A stretch of 64,000 bases of DNA from Adineta steineri (taxonomy: Eukaryota > Rotifera > Eurotatoria > Adinetida > Adinetidae). Position 1 is the stretch's first letter. Every line of letters starts with the position of its first letter. Below the pieces are notes generated by a model that saw nothing but the letters and a program-made list of their open reading frames with translations, did not search any database and had not been told where the DNA came from. This document shows positions 1 to 12,129 of this stretch, piece by piece. The DNA lies in assembly GCA_905250115.1 (NCBI GenBank), contig CAJNOI010000008.1:759822-823821 (forward strand). Direction: 5' to 3'. Both the position numbers and the translations under genes were made by a program.

Positions 1-500
1 TATTTAATAATGGATCCATAATTGCCATCAATCGAGATGGTGACATACTAAATTATAATAACATAAATATTGTTAAACTTTCATAATTCATAAAATATCT
101 TTCATATGTTCTATAAATAATCAATATCTATCAAAATGATCTGATAATTATTATTCAATCACGCATAACAATCAATCGACAATCTCTAATGTTTACTCCC
201 TGTTATGACTGAAACTAACGTTTATCACAATATATCTTAATTAAGCGAAAAGGTCAATGATTATAAATTTACATTTTACTACATCATCGATTTATTAGAA
301 TACAAATATATGATGTGACATATATTTATTATCAAATGGTTGAATTAGTTTTCCTGACAGGACGAAACAAAATAATATCTATTCGATCTATGTCATTTAC
401 TTTTTTATCTAGCAAAATATAAGTTAAGGAACTCATTACAGAGAAAATGTTTTTTGTTCTAATTAATTACATATTCAATAGCAATTATCGTATATATTAC

Positions 501-2586
501 CTGTAGCCAAGTAGAAATGGTGTATAAAAACAAATAATTGAATCGGGTTTTCTTAAACCAGCTTCAATTGCTTTTATGGTAACAATAGTGACTAGATTAC
601 CACCGGCACTATCACCAGCTAATAAAAGTGTTTTACCAGTCCACCCAAGTTTATTGGCATTTTTTAAAATCCATGCATATGCATAAAAACATTCTTCAAT
701 AGCACGTGGATATGGGTATTCAGGTGCTAATGAATAATCTATTGATACGATTGGTACTTCAAGGCCTAATGCCCAAGGTTTTAAATAAATCTATAACAGA
801 AAAACAAATAATTTTTGTTTTTTTGAAAACTATTTAATATACTTCGTGAGTTGTAGATGATGTTGCAATAAATCCACCACCATGTATATGTATAAGAAGT
901 TGATCACTCATTGGTAAAATTTTTGTTGATGCTATTTCTAGATCAGTTTTTTTTAGTGGTAATTCACTCATACCTTCACGTATTTCGTTGGATAAAAGTT
1001 TTATATTAACAAGTTGTCGTGGTTGTTCACTACCCGAACCCGTTGGATTATCTGAACCAGCTCCAATATTTCCAGCTGCACGTTCATTTGCTTCATCATC
1101 ACCGGAACTTGCTGTTGGTGGTGGAACAATAATTGAACCAATTTCAATAGGTTCAGGTCCAATTTGAAAATATTTCGATACAGTTACATTTGGTACGATA
1201 TAACGTGAACCCATTTTAACATAATCATGATCAACTATATTCCAAAATGATTTACAAAATAAATAATCACTATCACGAAATATCGCAGCACACTAGAAAA
1301 AGATTTCGCTATAATTAATAAGAAATAATTTAGAAATCAAACTTTTTTTGCTCGTTGTTCTGGAAATAAAATATATTTAGGTGCTGTCGCAAGACTAGCA
1401 GCTGCATATGATATTGATCGATTATAAGTTTCATAAAACGTAGCTAAACCAGCCAATAATAAAGTAAGCATCTTTTGCATGGATGGAGCAAACTTAAATT
1501 AAAAAAAGATATATTGTAGTGTTTGTAAAATACAAGTTTGTTTTTGCTTTAATTCTTACTTGAAAACCACATGTTCGTCCAAAAAAATATTCAGAATCAA
1601 ATGCAACCATTTTAAAATAATCAAGTTCAATATCCAATGGTACATGATCCGCATCTACCTAAATATTAAAAACAAAATATATTAATCGCTTCAGAAAAAA
1701 ATCTAATGTTAGCCTTTTTTTTTGTTTACGTACATATAATACTTTCTTTTCTGAATAATCAACCATTTTAACAGATAAGGCTATTATACGTTGCATTGCT
1801 AGAAGTGCTTTTGTCCAAGATTCAAGATCTTGAAATAACCGAGATGAATACATTAGATTAAATAAGAGACCAACACGTTTTGTATCAACTTGTCGAAGTA
1901 TATCTAATGTTCGTAAACATGCTTGACCATGTGCTACGACTAATGATCGATAACCACTAGCTCGAACCTGTTTTAAAAAGAAAAAGATTAGGAAATAATA
2001 TTAAAATAGAAGATTGATATATTCATACTTCTGGACTATAATCAAAATGATGAAAATTGTCTGTAAGATATCGAATAAGTGGTACGGATAAATCAATTGA
2101 ATGTAAAAGTTGAATTAGTAAACGTTCGAATCTTTTACAAACATCTGTTTTTTGTTCAGAAAAATATTTACAATTTGTATCAGCTAATTCTCTTAATTCT
2201 GTATAGACTGAATCAAAATTAAAATCCAGTCCAACCGTATCTGGTGTAGGTGTTGTTGGTGCTTCTGATGTTCGTATTGTATTAGAGAATCTATCTAAAT
2301 TTGATGGAGTCGTTGTGGAATTACGCATTGTTGAAAATGAAATTTTAGGTGGTGATAATGAACGATTTCGTACAGATGATGCTTGTTTAGATTTTTCATT
2401 ATTTTCAGCGGATAATGTAAATTTACGTTTTGCTGTTACAGTATATGATTGTTTCGATAAAAAAGACATTAGACGACCGGCAGCAACCAAAGGTGCTATA
2501 GGGAAACGATCAGTAATAGAACGAGACCTTCCATCTGTTCCATTACTGATTTCAGCTTTTGAAGGAGATTCTTCCTTATTATCCAT
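501..2586 (-). CDS. LIPE: hormone-sensitive lipase homologue (partial, 3' end beyond left edge)
   Basis: Neutral lipase/esterase that hydrolyses acylglycerols and cholesteryl esters. Six coding exons can be joined in frame: 2586-2029, 1967-1734, 1658-1560, 1492-1343, 1292-843, 790-501, giving about 593 residues before a GT donor at 500; the rest lies left of the window. The N-terminal two thirds match the HSL N-terminal domain (VAHGQACLRTLD, FGRTCGFQFAPSMQKML). The catalytic half shows the oxyanion-hole motif HIHGGGF and the nucleophile motif GDSAGGN with a preceding DYSLAPEYPYP block, both typical of the HSL family. Catalytic Asp and His are not in view. The start is MDNKEESPSK at 2586; an acceptor AG lies one base upstream (2588-2589), so the 5'UTR is spliced. 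A Ser/Thr-rich stretch follows the start, and a low-complexity insert (residues near PPPTASSGDDEANE) sits in the regulatory-loop region. Family assignment is firm. Confidence 0.88.
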
Positions 2587-2588
2587 TC

Positions 2589-4119
2589 TAAATAAAAACA
2601 AGAGAGAATGAAATATAAATAGAATTCAATTATATATTTTAATATGAGTTGCATCAATTAGAACACATCCATTAGATTACAGGTGACAGAGTTCGAAGGT
2701 TTACACCACCGAATAAAAAATAAACGTAAATTTAAGCGAGATAAAAGTCATGTGCACACATATATCAACATAGATAAAGGAAAGAGTATGTTTCACATAA
2801 ACTATACTAGACAGGTATATTAACGCTTACTTGGATGAAATTGATTTAAATTACAGGAAATATTCTAAATATAGATTGGAAAGTGAAATAAATTAAGCGA
2901 TGTATAAAGAAAGAAACTAAATAAAAGTATCAGACTTTGCATCCATATATTTGTTTTTAGTATGACCTTCTTAATATGTGACATATTCTTTTCGGTCAAC
3001 GGGTCACTCAGTTCATCTTTTAATTTTCATATACATATATATACTTTTCTATCATCAATAATTCTATAAACATACGGTGGACTATTTTGCGACAAATAAA
3101 GATAATATTCCCTTACAGAAAATTTTCGCAAATATGCTTATTTCATTAAGTATTCTTGCCTATAAATCGCCTTATTAAATCTATTTTCCATTATTATAAT
3201 GAATCCATAAGACTCATGCAGAGATAAGATAGCTAATGCTTAAGAAAATACTATTATATTTACTAACAATGGGTTAAAATTGTGCAAGATGCTTCAGTTT
3301 TTATTGTGTACGATTCTATTGAGCAACTTTTCTGACTCACCTAATTGAATTCGATATTGGGGTTGTTGTCATTGAAGTGATTGATCTATTGTGTTTTGTT
3401 GGTATTGATCGTTGAGTTACATTGACTATTAATTGACAATGACGAGCTTTCAGTAAATTTGACATACGCGTGCACGTAGTAAAGAGAAGAGCGATTTTGG
3501 CCTATTTGTTATATGTATTTTGGTTCTATTAATTAGTATTTGTCAACGTCTTCTATGTTTGTCTGATGCTAATAGCAATCTAGAGCTTGATAAAAAAAAG
3601 AAAAAACTAATTCAAATAACATTTTTTAAAAAATCGAATATGTATTATCATCACATTTATCCGCTTTTTTGTAAGATTTAAAGAAATATGTAAATTTTTC
3701 AAGACAGAATGATTTATTTGCGAAGAATTAATGCAAATATTTTTACAGTAAAACAACAACAGAGGTAGAAATTTAAAAAAATAAATCACTTTTAGCAAGT
3801 TCAAAGATCGATAAGCCTATAGAAAAACTGTCATAATAACAATCACGATAGTTTTATTTCTAATGGTAGTTATAAGATCCATATAGAATAGGGTTGTAAA
3901 CCTCTCTAAATATTTATTCTTCAAAAAATAAATAAATTAAATTTATAGAAACTATTGATTATAAATGATACACAAATGAAACTATAATCATTAAAAATCT
4001 TTTTTTCATAGATGTCACTAAATCGAAGGATTTTTGTGTTATATTTATTTTATTATTTGATAAAAAGAGAAGAAAATAATAATGTTCTGTAATATAAAAA
4101 AAAGAAGAGCAATTGATGA
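2589..4119. other. intergenic / 5' leader region of the lipase gene
   Basis: No gene recognised. The part next to the lipase start is probably a 5'UTR intron or a trans-splice outron: a good acceptor sits at 2588-2589 and a possible minus-strand donor (GTGAGT) at 3340. The rest is AT-rich with no long coding frame. Confidence 0.5.
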
Positions 4120-4856
4120 TTAAACTTGTTCAGTAAAGACACTAACAAATTCTAAAATATAGATAATCGATATATAGTTATTAAGATAATTAATTATAAT
4201 TACCATCAAATGATAATCGACCATCTTTATCAATATCAACTAATGCAATCATTTCATTGATTTCTTCTTTTGTTAATTTCATATCATCATTTCCATTAGT
4301 TAATACACGCATAGCTAGTCGTAAATCTTCACTGTCAATTAATCCATTACCATCTGTATCGAATGAATTAAATATTTCACGTAATTGTTTTCTCTCATCA
4401 ATATATAGAGTCTTTTTTAATATAGACATCATAGTCAAAAATTGATTACAATTGATTAATTTTTTTTCTATAATAAAGAAAAACTCAATTGAATACATAT
4501 AATATGCAATTTTTAAACAAACCTGCATCAACAATATTTTCAATTAATTGTTGAATTTCATTATCGGATGGATTACGTTCTAATGAACGAATCAATTTAC
4601 TTAATTCTTTCGAATTTATTAAACCATCTTTATCATGATCGGATATAAAAAATGCTTGTTTATATTCTATTCAGAAATATTACATTGTTTTCAAATGAAT
4701 TTTATAAAAATAGAATTTATTACCAATTTCTTCTTCATTTGTTAATGGTTCTCTCTTAAATTATTTTGAAATATGAATATACAATAAAATAAACTAAAAT
4801 CTTACTGGTAAAATACTTTTTCGTGGCGCATTTATACCTTGTTTTAGACTACTCAT
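4120..4856 (-). CDS. calmodulin-like EF-hand protein
   Basis: Calcium-binding protein of the calmodulin/centrin type. Five exons (4856-4806, 4754-4724, 4666-4523, 4467-4204, 4151-4120) join in frame to 173 residues, longer than calmodulin (149) because of an N-terminal extension beginning MSSLKQGINAPRK. Three EF-hand loops look functional: DHDKDGLINSKE, DTDGNGLIDSED and DIDKDGRLSFDE. The second hand (DAEKKLINCNQFLTMM) lines up with calmodulin hand 2 but has lost the Asp/Gly ligands, so it probably does not bind calcium. The last exon supplies only EFVSVFTEQV and the stop. Orthology to a named protein is not clear; a centrin-like role is an alternative. Confidence 0.8.
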
Positions 4857-5766
4857 TTTCTATTGTATTTCGTATTGGAAAAAAAATCAAATATGATGAG
4901 AAGCCAATTGCATGTATAAGATTATTAATCAATATTCAAATCAAAGACAATTTTAGTTTGAAGAAACACTTTAAATTGAATTAGTGATTGGTTCTTTAAC
5001 AAAAGCAAATAAATGAATGTTATCAATCTTTAATAATACATTTCCAGAGAATGATATCTACGTTTTCTTCCTCTTCGTTTTAATAACCTTGAAATGCGAA
5101 AAGTCTACATTTCCGAGCTTCCTATAAATGAATTCTATTTTAGGTAATGTCGATATTTTCATCCCGTGTTTTAACCACTACTGGTAACTTCCCAGACAGA
5201 CAGGATTTTTGAAAACTCACAAAGGACAATATCAACATTGCGCTTTGCATCATATTAACGATTTATTATTTGCTCAAACAACTACTGAATTTCGATTGAT
5301 ATAGCACAAATGTATTTCGTGAATCTTATTCTCACGTAAATAAATAATCATAATAAAAATATCAATTAGCTTTTAAACTTGTCATTTTGTGCTTGAATCA
5401 TTGGTATGCATCTTAGTGTATCGAGAACGTGTACAAGATATTTCTACACATTACGCTATGCAAAATTGATATATAATTGCCTTGTTTGGTTCGTATGATT
5501 TAACACATATCTCGTTAAACGTCATAGAAAAATATTTATTAAACCCTACTACCTAAATTGGTAATCATTTCTATCGAAATACTCCCTGCTTGTTTTGTAT
5601 GACCCTAAGTCTTTAATTTATTTTCTCAAAAATTTCTTCAGCAGTCTTAGAAGATTTGATGTTTTTTTTTCAAATGTGTTTGATATTTTTAATCAACAAC
5701 AAAACAATAGAAATAACAGGCATAAAACGCCAACACAAAATTGTTGAGTATAAAACAACAATATTA
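4857..5766. other. intergenic, nothing recognised
   Basis: About 900 bases between two minus-strand genes: 5' side of the calmodulin-like gene and 3' side of fibrillarin. AT-rich, no convincing coding frame, RNA gene or repeat seen. Confidence 0.5.
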
Positions 5767-7367
5767 TTAATCTTCCATTGATTCTTTTGTATCATTTTCT
5801 TCTTTAATCTTATTTTTACCAGTCGGTCTAAAATATTTAATAATATTTTACAAAATAAAATAAACTGTAAAAAATTAATCTTTACCGGTAACTACCAACA
5901 ACAATGGCATGATCACGTTCGTATGGTTCCAATGTAAGTTGTTCTTTTGGTTTAAGTTTTTCACTTTGAAGTTTTTTGACTTCACCAGCAAAAACAGCTT
6001 CTGGTGCAGCTGTTGAATCAATACAACTAGCCTATTAAGTCAAATATATTTTATCATTCGGAAATCGAAATTTTTGATTATTTACTTTAATTGAAATAAC
6101 AAAATTACCACCATTTTTCAAAAAATGATGTGCATTAAGTGCAACAATACGAGCTTGATCCGGTTGAGCAACATCTGCAAATATTGTATCAACCATACCT
6201 ATACGAAATAAAAATTTAATTTTCTATTTAAATGATATTAAGTTTATTTTCTAACCAATAAGCATTCGATATTTATGTGGATGACGAGCATCTTCAATAA
6301 TTGGTATAATATTTGTTCGTTTTTTTGCTACATTTAACAAATCACGACCAGAACGATGAGAAAATTCAACAGCATAAACAAGACCCTCCTGAATAAAAGA
6401 AAACATAAATATTTTAAATGAAATAAAAATTAAGTACGTACTGGTCCGACTATATCAGATACATGAGATACAGTTGTACCACTTGCTGCACCAAGATAAA
6501 GAACTTTTGTACCTGGTGGCATATGAATATTATCAACACCACTGAGAATAGCAGCACCTAATTTCGAACGAAATGGATTCCACACACGGTATTCGATTTT
6601 TTCCTGATTTTCTCCCTTAAAAAAAGAAGTTTAATTTACTCTTTTTTTTTGAAAATGTAACATACATCGGCACTAATGCGTTTTTCTCCATAAACACTTT
6701 CGCCAACGACCATATTTTTAGTTAATAACATGTCATCATCTTTTGATCGAGCGATAAATACTCCTATAGAAAAATGACCAAGAAAAATAAGAAAATCATT
6801 CGAATAATAGTAAACTAACCTGGATGACGATGGGGTTCAACGACGACTTTCTTTCCGCCACCACCTTACGATTGAAAATATATTATTATTTATTAGAAAA
6901 ATATATCTTTATTTACCTGCACCTCCGCCACGGCCACCTCGACCACCGCCGCGTCCGCCACCACGTCCTCCTAAGAAAAAAATATTCATACAATTAAATA
7001 CAACTTTAAGGAAACTACTTACGTCCCCCACCGCGGACACCACCTCCACGTGTACCTATTAGTTATATTCTCTATTTTTTTTTTTTATTATTCAAAAAGC
7101 TTACCACGACCACCGCGATCACCACCACCTAAATAAAATTTACATGATATAAAAATTAACTATCTAAATAAAATCTTACCTCGACCGCCACGAAAACCGC
7201 CACGATCACCGCCGCCTATACAACATGAGTTTATTTAAATTAAAAAATCAAGTATCTCTTACCTCTTCCGCGGCCTCCAAAGCCTCCTCGGCCTCCTCGA
7301 AAATCTGTTTAAATAAAAGATATACTTTTCAGAAATATTTCTCCTTGAAATTACCTGGTGGACCCAT
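5767..7367 (-). CDS. FBL: fibrillarin, box C/D snoRNP 2'-O-methyltransferase
   Basis: Nucleolar S-adenosylmethionine-dependent RNA methyltransferase that 2'-O-methylates pre-rRNA, guided by box C/D snoRNAs. The methyltransferase part is complete: [17 protein letters not shown], the [15 protein letters not shown] block, the SAM-binding loop [14 protein letters not shown], the acidic [11 protein letters not shown] stretch, [13 protein letters not shown], and [14 protein letters not shown] near the C terminus. The N-terminal glycine/arginine-rich (GAR) domain is encoded by a 13-nt start exon (7367-7355) and five tiny exons: 7304-7263, 7215-7180, 7128-7105, 7055-7023 and 6970-6917, all joined at phase 1. 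The protein ends with the acidic/basic tail [16 protein letters not shown]. An acceptor-like TTTTAG lies 29 bases before the ATG. Confidence 0.95.
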
Positions 7368-7396
7368 GTGTAGAGTTAGATTATTTAAATAATAAT

Positions 7397-8017
7397 CTAA
7401 AATAAATATATATTTTATTGAAATATTTAAAGAGGAAGATTGTACGATTAAGAGAAAAGTTCAAATTAGTTTAACTGAACTAATTTCGTAATTTTTCACA
7501 AAAAATGAATGTGCCAATCAACGTTCAATCAGAAAGTTCCCATTTCGGACTATAAATTTTTTCGATTATTTCATCTTAAAACTATAATTAGTTTAAGAAA
7601 AACAATTATTTTTTAAAAATTTAATGAAAGTAATAAACGATAAGTTTCTTTTTTTTGTGTTTGAAATAATAGGTGACGCTAGTTATAGTACATTGAAATC
7701 AAAAGAGGCTATATACAACCCAATTACTTATCTTGTTCTCTCACTACGTAGTGTTATCGACGATAAATAAACATTATCTATAGTAGACGTTATCACTCAT
7801 TCAATGTTCTTTAAAAGATTTTATGAGTCTTTTTTTTTGTTAAATGATGTAATACATCTCCATTAGACGAATTGATTACCGATTATTTCACATCATTTTG
7901 ATCTTTTTTCTGAACTTTATTAACAATTTAAACAAAAAATAAAACCACATCGATATCTATTAGATAGAGTTTCTATTATGGATAATAATATCTTTTTTCC
8001 GATCACGTATTTTGTTT
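7397..8017. other. intergenic, nothing recognised
   Basis: About 620 bases between the fibrillarin 5' end and the sulfotransferase stop. AT-rich and without a supported gene. Confidence 0.45.
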
Positions 8018-8893
8018 CTATTCTTTGTTAAATACATCATATTGATCCCATAAAGTATTAAGCTCATGAATATGTTTAGTTTTTTCTCTGAAGCATGTTT
8101 CTAAACGACGATTTTGTTCATCAGATAATACTGTACGCCAATCGCCTGTTATTCCTTTTCGAAGGAATTTAAAAGTTGCAACATTATCTTTTGAATCAAT
8201 TTTTTCATTGTATCTAGCTTTGTTCAAATAATCAAAACTGGAAACTATAACAATACGTTCAAGTAATTCTTCGCTGATTTTTATGTCGAGAAAGTTGGCT
8301 ACTCGTTTGATTACTGATCGAATATCTTTCTGCATATCTTCATATAGAATAAGTAATACATTATCATCATTTCTATGAGCCCAACATGATATAAGATGCT
8401 CAAAATAATCTACATGACCTGTTTTACCAGCAAGGAAATCATTAAAAAATGTATCAAATGCAATATCATTCTGTGCTCCTCTTCCTATCGAAGTAATAAA
8501 TCGATGAAATGAAACACAAACATCTTTAGGATTACGAATAACAGTTATATATTTAGCATTTGAATTATAAGGAAGATAATTGAAAACTAGATGGGTTTTG
8601 ATAGCACCAGGTCGTTGCATACTTTCAATAGCTTGTTGTCCATCCATTTCAAGAAATGGATTGCTAGCTTTGTAATCATTGATATCATCATCGAATGCAC
8701 GACCATTCATAAGAAGAGCATAGACAATTGTTTGCATCCATGTAGTACCTGATTTAGGTATTGTAGCAATAAATATATCATTATCATGTGGGATATATTC
8801 CAAAGCAGAATGAACGATTTCCAGGTTGTATAACTTAGAAAAAAATCGCATGCCTTTAATATTGAGGAATAAATTAGAATTGGTCACTTCCAT
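8018..8893 (-). CDS. cytosolic sulfotransferase (SULT family)
   Basis: Transfers sulfonate from PAPS to small hydroxyl or amine acceptors. Single exon, 291 residues, the usual length for cytosolic SULTs (about 290-300). Hallmarks in order: the 5'-phosphosulfate loop IPKSGTTWMQ (near residue 45), the catalytic His in KTHLVFNYLP, the 3'-phosphate binding block YITVIRNPKDVCVSFHRF, and the C-terminal RKGITGDWR, corresponding to the RKGxxGDWK PAPS/dimer motif. Acceptor specificity cannot be read. The gene has no introns although nearly all its neighbours are intron-rich, so retroposition or transfer is possible. An acceptor-like site (TTTAAATAG) lies 22 bases upstream of the ATG, which suggests a spliced 5' leader. 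Confidence 0.93.
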   Translation of the reverse strand: MEVTNSNLFLNIKGMRFFSKLYNLEIVHSALEYIPHDNDIFIATIPKSGTTWMQTIVYALLMNGRAFDDDINDYKASNPFLEMDGQQAIESMQRPGAIKTHLVFNYLPYNSNAKYITVIRNPKDVCVSFHRFITSIGRGAQNDIAFDTFFNDFLAGKTGHVDYFEHLISCWAHRNDDNVLLILYEDMQKDIRSVIKRVANFLDIKISEELLERIVIVSSFDYLNKARYNEKIDSKDNVATFKFLRKGITGDWRTVLSDEQNRRLETCFREKTKHIHELNTLWDQYDVFNKE

Positions 8894-8915
8894 TTCTTCA
8901 CTAGTGTTGGTTATT

Positions 8916-10663
8916 CTATTTAAAGTAGATAAAAAGAAAATGGTTGACTAGTTTTTTCTTACATATTTGATCTATGCTAAACTTTTGTATATAATCAGAC
9001 TCATAAATCCAGAAAAATCTATTCGAAAGAAGAATAGTTTGAATGATTTGTATATACTAACTCAATATAGCACTGTGATTTTTAAAGAAAAAGCTTCTGA
9101 CAGTTTGATAAAAGTAACTTTAAAATAAATTTATATAGAACTCAAGTTTAAAAATATCTTTTTTTAAGTTACCTGTTACTATGGCACAATAATTTATGTA
9201 GATTGTTTGAAAGCTTTATAGTCTTTACCACTTCCGAGTTACCTGTACGTTTACTTAAAAAACGAAATAGTACATTTGCTTTTTTTGTTGTGCAAGAATG
9301 GAGATACTATTATATATTTATACTTTATATATAGATATTTGCTTTTTATACCTGGCTAGGTTTTACTCTATATAACAAAACAAAAACCGGTTTTCACTGG
9401 ATAAATAACAAATACGTTGATAATCATAATACAGGTAAAGAATAATATATATATGATATAATAGTGACAATATAGGTAAGTCATTGATGTTTTTCTTTTT
9501 GTATCGAAAGATAAACTCATACACCATAGTTAATCACTATACGAAAGATCATGTTGATAAAAATAGATGAATTTATTCAGAATATTGATTATTGAACGAC
9601 GTATTTAAAAAATCCTAAATGTATGTCCTTTTTTCATGTTTATTCAAAAGAAAAAAAGGTCAAGTAGTTGTGTCGGATGATTTTTAAACTAATAACAAAA
9701 TGAGATGATTCATTTTTTGTTTCTTTCTAACTATGCATTTGTTTTTGAATGGATCAAATCTTAAGACGAATTTAATTTGATTTATATCTCTCAAAATCAT
9801 TCTAATATGAAATTTGATCTCAAAGAAAATTGATATCATGCATTTCAATCTTTATTGTATATGTTCACAAGAAAAAAAATTATTTATTTTTAATAATGCT
9901 ATATTCTGCTAAAATAGTAAATCAGTGTTTGATCTATAGTATTACTTTTAGATTAGAACCATTCTATAATGTTTTCATGCTTTTATATTTCTACAGACAA
10001 GTTTCGTGAAAATATATATATATTAATTCTTTATTGTTTTTTTTATTACACTGTTATTTACCGATTGTCTATAATAATACCAGTAAGAGCTTAATATTAC
10101 GTGTGCATATACTGATAATCTACTAGTATTTGCCAACACATTTTTTCTATTTTTGAATTCAAGTAATGATTAAACTGACTCACCTTAACGTATGAAGAGT
10201 GATGAATTCTAAATGAATCAATGGGAATAGAATTTATTTAAATTTTTAATATATAACAACGACAATTATCAGACTATATTTATTACATCAATCTTTTGTT
10301 GTCCTCAATGTTATTCATTGTCAATGACAACGAAATAGAAATAACAAGCGCGAATGATAATGAGAGATAAAAACAACATTGCACTCAGTCATATATCATT
10401 TTATTAAATTCTATATAGATCATATGAATCGAAATATACGTTATTAAATTGTTATTTTGTTTTAAATGGAACTTAATATGTGTTAGATTTAACTCATCGA
10501 AATTATTTTGTCAAAAATAACTAATAGTATTTTTTTTATTCGGTATCATTTATGACTAACACCCCCTCGAACCACCAAGATAACAGGTAAATGCTATCAA
10601 GACAAAACAACGCGTGTTTTCGATTCTTTAATAAAAAAAAAAGAGTAAACCATAGATAACAAA
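8916..10663. other. intergenic, 1.7 kb between divergent genes
   Basis: Lies between the minus-strand sulfotransferase and the plus-strand mitochondrial carrier, so it should hold both promoters. AT-rich; no coding frame, RNA gene or clear repeat recognised. Confidence 0.45.
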
Positions 10664-11687
10664 ATGGCCGCACAACCAGTCCTACCATCAACAACAAAAT
10701 CTAATGAACTTCTTCGTTTCTGTTTTGCAAGCTTCTCTCAAGGCTTTGCTGGCTTCTGTACTAAGTAATTAGTAATAGCATGATTTGTTAATTAATTTTC
10801 TTTCTTTATTATTAAAGTCCTATTGATGTAATTAAAACACGTATGCAAGTTGATGGAGAATTACAAACAACACGTAATGTTGGTGAACAAATGCAGAATC
10901 GTTATTATAAAGGTCTTGTACGTGGATCACTGCGTATTGTTCGAGAAGAAGGTTTAGCTGGTCTTATGCGAGGTGCTGTTCCAGGCACATTACGAGATGC
11001 TACTTATTCCGGTATGCGTATAGTAAGTATTTATTTACTGAATTGTAGTTTTCTTAGCTAAATTTTTATTTATTCAAATAGTTTCTATACGAGCCATTCA
11101 AAAATTTGTTCGGCGGTGCTAGTCGTCTTCATGAGAAAATTGCAGCTGGTGCATGTGCAGGTGCAATATCGAGTTTTTTTGCGACACCACTTGATGTTGT
11201 CAAAATTCGTTTACAAGTCAAAGGTGAACGACGCTATCGTGGTTTAATGCATGGTCTTATTGATGTAGGTAAAACAGAAGGTATAGCAGGCCTTTATAAA
11301 GGTTGGGCACCAACTATGATTCGTGCTGCTGTACTTACTGGAAGTCAAGTAGCATCTTACGATCAAATTAAACGAGCATTAATTAATCATAATTATATGC
11401 AAGAAGGTTTAGCTTTACATACTGTTGCTTCATTTTTTGCTGGTCTTATTTGTTCATTAACAACATCACCAGTCGATGTAATTAAAACTCGATATCAAAA
11501 TACTCCTGCACATTTAGGTAAATATTCAAGTGTATTCGATTGTTTTATTCAATCAGTTAAAGCTGAAGGTATCTATGGTCTTTATAAGGGTTTCTTACCT
11601 AATTGGATGCGTCTTGGACCACATTCAATAATTTCGTTTCTTATGTATGATAATATGTGTATCGCTTTTGGTTTAAAACCAATTTAG
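10664..11687 (+). CDS. mitochondrial carrier family protein (SLC25, UCP/dicarboxylate-carrier-like)
   Basis: Inner mitochondrial membrane solute carrier. Three exons (10664-10764, 10818-11022, 11082-11687) give 303 residues, the standard size. The three tandem repeats each carry the carrier signature PxDxxKxRxQ: PIDVIKTRMQ, PLDVVKIRLQ and PVDVIKTRYQ, each followed by an EG-containing block (EEGLAGLMRG, TEGIAGLYKGW, AEGIYGLYKGF). Overall it resembles the uncoupling protein / oxoglutarate / dicarboxylate branch, but the substrate cannot be fixed by eye. The start MAAQPVLPSTTK has a good context (ACAAAATGG). A polyadenylation signal AATAAA is at 11752. The next gene is convergent (HIRIP3-like, minus strand). 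Confidence 0.93.
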
Positions 11688-12129
11688 TGTATTCATGTTT
11701 ATTGTTAGATTTAATTAATATTGATTAGTAGATTATTTTTCAATAAAAATTATCCCTAATGAATTTTATATTTCTTTCAAAAGAATCGATCTGATTTCAT
11801 TCTTCCCTTTGAATTAATATATGACAATGTATAATCAAGATTTAATAAAATACGACTAATTTTTTTTATTATAAACGCTAATTTTAATTTGCTTTTTTTT
11901 CTATCATCAATCGAGACATCACATATATATATAACATAACAAAAAGAAAACAAAAAAATATAGACCTTATTATACATAGAGAAGATGCACATATACATCG
12001 ACACACAAAAAAAAATAATATCTGAATTAATATGATAAAGAATGGCACACATCTTAGTAAATGATGATTATGCCTTTGAAATATAGAATTGCAATCGTTT
12101 ATTTTTTTTTCGAAGAAAGAAAACATCAT
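11688..12129. other. convergent 3' intergenic region
   Basis: Shared 3' space of the mitochondrial carrier (+) and the HIRIP3-like gene (-). Contains AATAAA at 11752 for the carrier. Otherwise AT-rich with short A/T runs. Confidence 0.5.

Noticed and set aside
2315..2611. Plus-strand 98-codon frame opposite the lipase N terminus
   Set aside because: Antisense of a verified coding exon and without any recognisable domain.
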